Shown here: positions 56,734 through 64,000 of the stretch, one piece after another | Numbering within the stretch: position 1 is the first letter of the stretch | How the letters are laid out: the number at the start of each line of letters is the position of its first letter | DNA from: Eucalyptus grandis | Lineage: Eukaryota; Streptophyta; Magnoliopsida; Myrtales; Myrtaceae | Assembly (NCBI RefSeq): GCF_016545825.1 | Contig: NC_052614.1 | Span: 11,240,559-11,304,558 of the forward strand | DNA: 64,000 nt | Direction of reading: 5' to 3' | The notes under the pieces: generated by a model | Told to the model about the DNA's origin: nothing | What the model saw: the letters and a program-made list of their open reading frames with translations, nothing else | Database searches by the model: none | Position numbers and translations under genes: made by a program

Positions 56734-59057
56734 TGTTGAAGTTCGGGGTTCTAGAGGGAAGAGGGAGAGAGAAGACGAGGTGTTGAGGGACGACGTTGTT
56801 GGGGGTGGGGGACAAACCCATAGTTCCTATACATAACCCCGAACTTTGGCATAAATAAGAATGATTACATGACAGTCTTTCGTATATTATGAAAATAATA
56901 ATTTATTCTAGACCGTAAAAGATTAATCACGAAGTAACTATAAATTATTGTAAGATCTATTATTTTAAAAATTTGTGACTCACAATAAATACTCTCATAG
57001 TATCCCAATAATTGTTATGCTAGTAAAGCCCCAATAACGTGATCCTTACGTATTTTGTTTTTGTTCGGGTGAAGGATATGTTGTCTTTGTTAGTTCTGAC
57101 TTCTATGTTGTCGATCCTTTTCTTTTAGCTGCATTGAAAGGTATGCCTAGTGCTTTACAACATATCTATACACACATACACTTAGGATTTAGAAATTCAT
57201 CTCATTGTTTGTAATAATGGTATTTAAAAAAATTGTAATTTGGTGCAGTTAAACATTATTTTTCTGAAGAAAAATCTATATAAATAAATAATAGAAAGAT
57301 AAATTTTGTTGCTTATAAACAAAACTAGAAAGAAATAAATTCAAACTTCATCTTATATATAATTCATAAGTGAAAAGTACTATTGGGCAATAAGGTAAAA
57401 AAAAGAAGATATAACTAATATTCACACTTGACAAATGTTGTTTATTGAAAATTATCTTAAATAATTTTTTTTCATTTGGTGAAACCAAACACAATTTTTT
57501 ATTAGGAAATGCTTGAGTAAGCTAAAACAAATCAATACTTTTTGTACGTATTTAAGATGAAATAAAGAATAAAAATCCTAAGGATGCCATACTTACAAAA
57601 CGACTGGTCACCAAAAAAAAAAAAAAAAAAAAGCACAAGTTAATAAAATTTTCTATGGTAGAATAAGATAACCGGTATAGTATTTTCTATTTTGCCCAAG
57701 ATCATTTGATTAAGGGCTTTGCTAACATAATAATTTTTGAGTTATTGTAAAAATAATAATATGTTGTAAGTCACAAATTTTTAAAGGAGTAGGCCCCACA
57801 ATATTTTATAGTGAAAAATGATTGACTAACAATACTATTAGCTTGGAAGAGAAACAGTAAATCCTCACCACACATTTTCCATAAGTGAGAAATATTTGTG
57901 TTTTGTTTGGCATTTTTCCACATGCTTGTGTTGGAAAAAGGAAAAGTTTGTGATTATCTTTTGACTATCACACGGTTATACTGTCATGCTGGCACAATTC
58001 TTTTAAAATTATTTGTTATTTGATTTTTTGTAATCAAGAATAGATTGTTATTCTCATAATAGATTAAAAATTATCACCAAAATTGGTCACCGATCACCTC
58101 TAGCCCAGTTGATTGTGAATGGAAGGGCTGCTGCCTTGGCCTGGGCTCAAAGTGGACGATGGCTTTGATTTTAGAAATTCCATCTATGATCTCAACTCGG
58201 GATGATGAGATCCAACACCAAGATTCAACTTGTCAGAAGGTGACAAGCTCGCCTGCGAAGATCTTCGCCCAAGTGGGCTCTCTCCCATTATTTTGGCCAC
58301 ACTTATCCATGCTCGGCATGGCTTGCTCTCTAGAATTTGTTGGACCTATATTCCATGATAAGAATACATTTAAAATGGGTTGCCAAAGTGGGGGAAATTG
58401 ATGCTTTGGCTTTGTAATTCCTGAAAAAATGTACATATCATAATATATTTCTACAAAGTCATGTGAGCCAACTTTTGAAATTGGTCTCCACCCTTTAAAT
58501 GATTGTTAATACTAGACCATAAAAGTACATTTCTTTCATGGAAAATAAATTATTTAGAAAGTATATTCTTAAAAATGATTGTTTGCATCACTTACAAACA
58601 TAAATGATTTAAAAAATATTTTTCATTGATTAATTATCTAAAATAATATAAATAATTATTTAAAATTTAAATAATTCATTTTTTGGAAAACAAACTAGAG
58701 CTAAATACTGAGAAAGTTATGATTATGTCTGAAGGTTAAAAAGATCTACTTCACTTCTGTTGAATAACTATTCCCCACCTTAGAACAAATAATAATAATA
58801 ATAACTATTCCCATTTCCCTTTTTTTTTTTTTTTTTGCCATCCCTTTTTCACAGCATCCCGTCAACTTTTGTGAAGATTAAAGGAAAGTTAACACAGTTA
58901 AAAATGGATTGCTCCTAATTAATAGATAATACCAATGATCGCATTGAAATCACGATCATTAGAATACAATGAAGTAGGGCCATCTGTACACCTTGAAAAG
59001 TTACTGCCAGCATGACCCCGTCACCCTATTGTTTCATCTTAGCAACTAGAAAACTAT
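56734..59057. other. 3' part of LEA_2 unit 3, non-genic
   Basis: 56740-58080 is A/T-rich with no recognised gene; an A-run lies at 57612-57633. 58080-59030 aligns with 47880-48640 of unit 1 and 53710-55190 of unit 2 (GGAAGGGCTGCTGCCTTGGC, AATACAATGAAGTAGGGCCA). It matches unit 1 in lacking the 53988-54693 insertion. Confidence 0.6.
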
Positions 59058-59067
59058 TTATTGATTT

Positions 59068-59873
59068 GGGAAAATTCCAAATGAGGACTTGAAGTATCAT
59101 TATTTTCTCAAATAAGGGTCTAAAGTATTCCTATCATTTTTAAAGAAAGGCCTAAAGTGGTATGATTGTTTCAAATAAGGGCTTAACCTTGCCGGCTCAC
59201 CGGTTGGCAAAAAATTAAGAGTTTTCATCCAAGTACAAATTAAATTTAATTAAATTAGATTACAAATTGAAAAAAATTAAAAAAAGAAGAAAAAAAGAGA
59301 AAACATAAGCGAGACAGCCTCCCGCCCGTGGGCGTCGCCCCATCACTGATGGGGTAGCAATCAAGGCTAGCCGAGTCGCTGGCGCTTGGAGGAGAGCCGA
59401 TGACACTAGTCAACTAGAGACGAGAGCAAGTGGCAACCCTCTCCTAGCGGCCCTCGCCAAGATTTGGGGGAGGGTTGCTGCTCTTTCCCACCTCTGGTCG
59501 ACAAAGGTTATTGGCCCTCTTGTAGGTGTTGCAACCTTGCTGGCCTTCGCCGTCACCCTACTAGCGATGGGGCGGTAGCCACGGGTGGGAGGGAGCACCC
59601 TCTCACCTATGTTTTCTTCTTCTTCTTCTTCTTCTTCTTCTTCTTTTAAAATAGTTTTTTTAAAGAAAAAAAGAAAAATTTTAAAAGAAGAAATTACCCT
59701 CTATATTTAGTGAGTTTAGGTCCTTTTTGAAACCGACATATACACTTCGGGCCCTTATTTGAAATAAGGTTCATTTCGGCGCTTATTAAAGTGCATTTAT
59801 TTAAAACAATGTTCACTTCGGGTATCTATTTAAGAAAATGAGGACACTTCAAGTTCTTACTTGAAATTTTCTC
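59068..59873. mobile_element. Mutator-like MITE, 9-bp target duplication
   Basis: 806 bp. TATTGATTT is duplicated at 59059-59067 and 59874-59882. Ends are GGGAAAATTCCAAATGAGGA and, complemented, GAGAAAATTTCAAGTAAGAA. A GC-rich centre (59315-59605) lies between A/T-rich arms, with a TTC run at about 59617-59645. The open frames in the centre show no transposase. Confidence 0.87.
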
Positions 59874-59971
59874 TATTGATTTTACAAAAGTATTCGACAT
59901 TTTTATAAATACTAACAAATAAGGTCTCTCTCTCTCTCTCTCTATAGATGTATCAATTTTTTGTCTGATAG

Positions 59972-59972
59972 T

Positions 59973-60012
<40 letters not shown>
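59972..60012. repeat. (AT)n microsatellite region
   Basis: TATA run followed by mixed TA/CA/TG repeats to about 60080. A short CT run lies just before, at 59925-59942. Confidence 0.9.
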
Positions 60013-60016
<4 letters not shown>

Positions 60017-60299
60017 TATTATATACATACACACACATATATATATGTGTGTGTCTATATATACATATATATATTTATTTATTTACTAGAATTTCCGTTA
60101 GCTCAAAATAAGTTGGTTGGGTTACGGACCAAACGAGTTGCTAACACGTAATAGTGTGCTATATATCTTACCTGGCAGAAAACTAGACATCTGCTCATAG
60201 CGTTGTATCCAATCTAAAAACTCGACCATGCAATTAATATATTTCGGAAAATCATAATTGAATCACATTAACAAGGAGAAAATTGTCTAAAAATCTTAA

Positions 60300-60750
60300 A
60301 CCTACTGCATTTTTCCTAATTTAGTTCTAAATTTTTTAATTTTGCCAATTGAATTCTAATCCCTTTCACATTTAATCAATTGAGTTCATCTAGCTAATTT
60401 TTTTGGCCAAAAATCGTTCACGTGAATGTCATATGTCCTATGTGATATGGTCAGTGTTAACTATAATTAAATATAATTTAAGTTTTCCTTTTCCTTCTTT
60501 ACCATTTTTTAATTACTAAGGTAAAGAAGGAAAGATAAAAAGAAAGAAAAGAGAAGATAAAGGAAAGAAAAATAAAATATAAATTTAAAAAAATAGATAT
60601 TATTAAAAATTATCTACATCAGGCGCTTGTAGTACCACATAGAACGATTAGTGTCTATGTCAATGATTTTTTTGTCAAAATTGATCGGATTGACTCAATT
60701 GACATAATTAAAATGTTTATGACTGAATTTATATTTATGATTTTTTGGAC
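60300..60750. repeat. MITE-like foldback sequence
   Basis: TTTAGTTCTAAATTTTTTAA and GTCAATGATTTTTTTGTCAA-type ends flank purine/pyrimidine-rich arms (CCTTTTCCTTCTTTACC at 60485 and GGTAAAGAAGGAAAG at 60521) that are inverted. It resembles the MITE-like part of the AP-4 sigma upstream segment. Confidence 0.5.
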
Positions 60751-61210
60751 AATTTTCCCCACATGAAATGGCATATCAAATCTTTTAAACACTATCATCG
60801 AACAATACTTGATGGGATCAAATTTAGGTACCGATAGAAGGGGGTCCTTTTTATGAGACAAAAAAGAAGAAGCTTTGGGCTAAATTTCAAGCTAAAGTGG
60901 GTGTTTTCTTATGAAAATAGTTTTCGTCAAAATTATGAGATAAAAAATTTTAGGGCATAATTTGTATTCAAGTAAAAGATAGTATTTCTTCCACGAGAAA
61001 AAGAAAAAAAAAACTTGGTCCAAAATTGAAACCCGAACTAAAGCGGTTATTTTTAAAGGAAGGGGGCCTTATTTGTTGAGAATTATCAATCCGCACGGCG
61101 TCCTCCGATTCGCCTAACAGCTGCGTTAACGTGTTGACACGGGAGATCTGGTGAATTGCTTGCTTAGGACCATCAATTGGCGTCGTGTCGTTAGACTCGT
61201 GTCTCGTCGT
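60751..61210. repeat. segmental duplication, old diverged copy
   Basis: Matches about 7110-7550 at a lower level: ATTTTCCCCACATGAAATGG, GGGCCTTATTTGTTGAGAAT, TTCGCCTAACAGCT and a TCATGAATCATGGG end. It is clearly older than the copies at 41019 and 49338. Confidence 0.7.
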
Positions 61211-62625
61211 CTTCATGAATCATGGGAGCATTTCTATGTGACCAGAACTTGTCGTTTTCTCGAAGATGGGTCAAAACACGTTAAAATTGGGTCGATCTCG
61301 AGTTAGTCGCCTTCGTGTCTTGCCAACAGAAAGAACGCCTTTCTTGCAAATATTTGTTTGTCGTCCAATGACAAACCGCATCAGAAATTGCTAGCTTCGG
61401 AACGAGGCAAGAAAGTTGGATTTTGAGATCCCGTTTAAGACCATAAATCGACCTCGCGAGCTTAATAAAAATCAGACACTATTCTCAGCCCTCCCTTTCT
61501 CTCTTATTTCTACGATTTACTAATGTTCTTTATAATTATCACATAAAAGATAATGAGAAATCTTATTTTTCTATATGACTCATTATATGAGCTCATGCTC
61601 TTTGAGTTTGTAATTCATTGGGTTACTTCCACACAAGAGTGAACCCATTCAACATCACAAAACTTGTAGTGGTCATGTCTACCCAATATTTTAAAACCAT
61701 GAAACTTGAGTTTGCCATGAATCATTGGAGCTTCGAGCTCATGATGACCATGGCCACTTGAGTTTTGAGTTGCAAAGCTCAAGGCCGTGATCGCTCGATT
61801 TAAGCTTGTGGTCCTAACTACCCAATTGGCGATCGTGAATGATCACAAGTTGTGCATTGTCATGGGTGTTTTGCAAGCGTCATTCAAGTTTATCATTTTC
61901 CTTATTTCGTTTTTATTATTTTCGCATCTAAGGGAATCTTTTGAAATTAGAAGAAATCCCATATAGATCCTCCATGATCAAGATCACGTACCCTCTTTGT
62001 TTTATAGCCACCCCAATGTCCATACCTAAAGCGTTTCCTAATTCGGTACCAAACAAAATCCCAATAATTTATTTTCCCCTTTTCCCTTGCCAAACAGCGA
62101 GCAAACATGCGTCGAGTAAAAACCCCGTCGCCGCCACAAAGATATTTTTGCCAAAAGTCTCGGCATCTCCCCACCACCACACATTCCTTAAAAAAAATTA
62201 AAAATAATGTCACAGAGCAAAGGCTCATATCCACCGTCCATTAACTTGAGGGGCCTCGACGGTGGATTTGCCTCTTTAGGTTGCGACGCTCCGTCTCAAC
62301 CGTTGATTTTCAAGCCACTCTAAAGTTGGTACTTTTTTTATAAGACTAAAAGAAGTTGAGTTAGAATTGTGGTTCAAGTTAAAGTCAGTACTTTTCAAAG
62401 AAATTAGACCCATTTTCAATGTGATGTAAAATTGTACTTTGTTGGTCCAAACATTTTAAATCGTGTCCAAAGAAGGATGCGAATACCATGGACATTGAAG
62501 CAAGACAATGATGCGCTAAGGAGATTACGTTACAAATTCAAAATTAGCTAATCTATATAAACAAGTCACAATTCCAAATATTTTTTTGGCACGAGATGAT
62601 GCACTAACCAGAGCTCAGACGCATC
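61211..62625. other. unassigned stretch
   Basis: No recognisable gene. The overlapping open frames at 61941-62234 on both strands show no family features. Confidence 0.45.
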
Positions 62626-62629
62626 AAAC

Positions 62630-63050
62630 AACTTATCACGCATCAAATTCAAAAATGTTGTTAAAGACTTGGTTGATTCGCCTATCCTTTGAAATTGTCG
62701 ATTATCTTCTTCGTATCATGACCAAAGAGCGATGTACCTAGGATGATTCCTCCACATTTATGGATATCAATTAGGACGAAATCGAGTTTACTTGTAGAAT
62801 CCAATAAATCATCATAATTTCCCATATCATTTCTAATCTTTTTGGATTTAATGATTTTGTCTTGGTATGCGCACTTACATCTATGACAAGAACTCTCTTA
62901 AAAACTTGTATATGGTACAATCGGCACCTGATCACCGAGTTCAGCCCTGGACAGAGACCTCCCCATGTCGCGATACATGCATGAACATCGTCGGCCTCAA
63001 AATACACTTGCATAATATCGAATTGTCCAGCAGGATCGGTTAGTCACGAG
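62630..63050 (-). pseudogene. ATP-dependent 6-phosphofructokinase relic
   Basis: The minus-strand frame from about 63013 reads [20 protein letters not shown] then GLNSVIR, the N-terminal Rossmann-like start of plant PFK (GGLCPGLN is the ATP-binding glycine motif). [14 protein letters not shown] follows, then a GTAAGT donor at about 62880. After about 110 bp homology resumes with [20 protein letters not shown] and DTKKIIDNF (62760-62690), ending in stops. Many family residues are changed and downstream PFK exons are not found, so this is a degraded fragment, not a gene. The intron-like gap implies it was copied as DNA, not from mRNA. Confidence 0.82.
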
Positions 63051-63255
63051 CATTAGAGCACAATATTTCTTCTGTTATGACAGAACATAATAGAACTTAT
63101 AATTGTTGACGCGGCTCTGCCCATCCGAAGTATACTCCTCCTATCCTTGTGCACTACAAAAGGGGTTAACAGACGTACTATTTCCTAACAAATAATTGAT
63201 ATTGACACCAACACAAAACCAAATGTGTCAAATAAGGGGTTAACCCCTTAGGGTC

Positions 63256-63505
63256 CAAAAAAAGTATCAAAAAAGTTATAAACTTATTGTATCAATACCA
63301 ATTCAATTCTAAATTTTTCATTTGGACTAATTTAGTTCTGAACCTTTTCGATTGGATCACGTTAGCACTAACCGTGTCACGTAGAACCATTGGCATTTAC
63401 ATCAACAATTGCCTGCCTAAATTAGTCAAATGGATTGAATGCAAAAAAAGTTGAGGACTGAATTAGTTGATATAATAAGTTTATGACTTTTTTGGTACTT
63501 TTCTC
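63256..63505. mobile_element. MITE with about 35-bp inverted ends
   Basis: Left AAAAAGTATCAAAAAAGTTA continuing TAAACTTATTGTATCAA; right, complemented, AAAAGTACCAAAAAAGTCAT continuing AAACTTATTATATCAA. About 250 bp, non-coding. No clear target duplication. Confidence 0.75.
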
Positions 63506-63821
63506 TTGAGGGTATAGTGTCATTGACATGAACAACTACTGCATGATTAAGGAAAATATAAAAAATAATGACCTTCGTTTCTCGACATAGAAACCTTTCA
63601 AATTAACAAGAACAAGGGACGATTTTTTCCAGACTTACTTCACAACTGAATATGAGGGGTTGTCTTGTGACAGATTAGGGTAAGTCTGCTAGACAGTAAA
63701 ATAACATATAGCAAATGAGAACACGATTAGTCAACCACAAATGAACCTTCAAGATCAAAATTTGACGAATGCTTAACCAGCTTTAGCACTAGTGAATCAT
63801 AAGATTGCAAGCAAATCCTAT

Positions 63822-63896
63822 GGGTAGTGAGTGATCAGCTCACGAAAGGACCTGGTAATTGGTATGACCTTTTGAAGCTGAAGAATAGCATCAACC
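63822..63896 (-). other. possible exon at the right edge
   Basis: After a TTTTCAG acceptor at 63897, the minus strand reads VDAILQLQKVIPITRSFREL then ITHYP and a stop at about 63821. The acceptor is good and the frame open, but it is short and I do not recognise it with certainty. It may be a terminal exon or a gene fragment. Confidence 0.25.
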
Positions 63897-64000
63897 CTGA
63901 AAATGAAGCAACAAATCCACCGCAGTTAGATCGATTAATCAGCAACTTAGGATGGTGAGATTAACGCGATTCAATTCACGTAAACTGGTATTGACAATGT

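Overview
The window is nuclear DNA from a flowering plant. Genes are split by GT-AG introns, introns and spacers are A/T-rich, and the repeats are plant types (Ty1-copia elements primed by initiator-Met tRNA, a LINE, MITEs, Mutator-like and PIF/Harbinger-like elements). The gene families (gamma-glutamyltranspeptidase, AP-4 sigma, ACC synthase, NDR1/HIN1-like, phosphofructokinase) suggest a dicot, perhaps a woody one. I cannot name the species from the sequence alone. There is no organellar or bacterial DNA, and I see no CRISPR array, rRNA or convincing tRNA.

Layout. 1-2716 (+): the last six exons of a gamma-glutamyltranspeptidase, with one frameshift in the last exon. 3536-5999 (-): a complete four-exon AP-4 sigma gene, convergent with the first. 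8325-15149 (-): a Copia LTR retrotransposon with 5-bp target duplications. 15236-19670: a foldback element, then a 5'-truncated LINE carrying a nested MITE. 20100-20790 (-): a Copia 3' fragment that abuts an inverted copy of the last exon of an ACC synthase. 21773-26045 (-): the ACC synthase gene itself, whose third intron carries two DNA elements and whose last exon is broken by frameshifts. 27953-32590: repeats and long non-genic stretches. 32618-33385: an inverted copy of AP-4 sigma exon 1 and its upstream flank. 33778-40126 (-): a second Copia element. 41019-59040: three repeats of a unit holding an NDR1/HIN1-like (LEA_2) gene, two intact and one wrecked, mixed with further copies of the AP-4 sigma upstream segment and with nested PIF/Harbinger-like and Mutator-like insertions. 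59068-64000: a Mutator-like MITE, a diverged copy of the AP-4 sigma upstream segment, a phosphofructokinase relic and another MITE.

The genes look like unrelated neighbours rather than a pathway. The main story is structural: one ancestral segment (AP-4 sigma exon 1 plus about 2 kb upstream) was copied to at least three other places, probably together with the LEA_2 gene. An ACC synthase last exon was copied tail-to-tail, giving two arms of about 830 bp with a spacer of about 200 bp. If transcribed, that hairpin is the sort of structure that makes small RNAs against the ethylene-biosynthesis gene family. It is the best candidate here for an undescribed regulatory locus.
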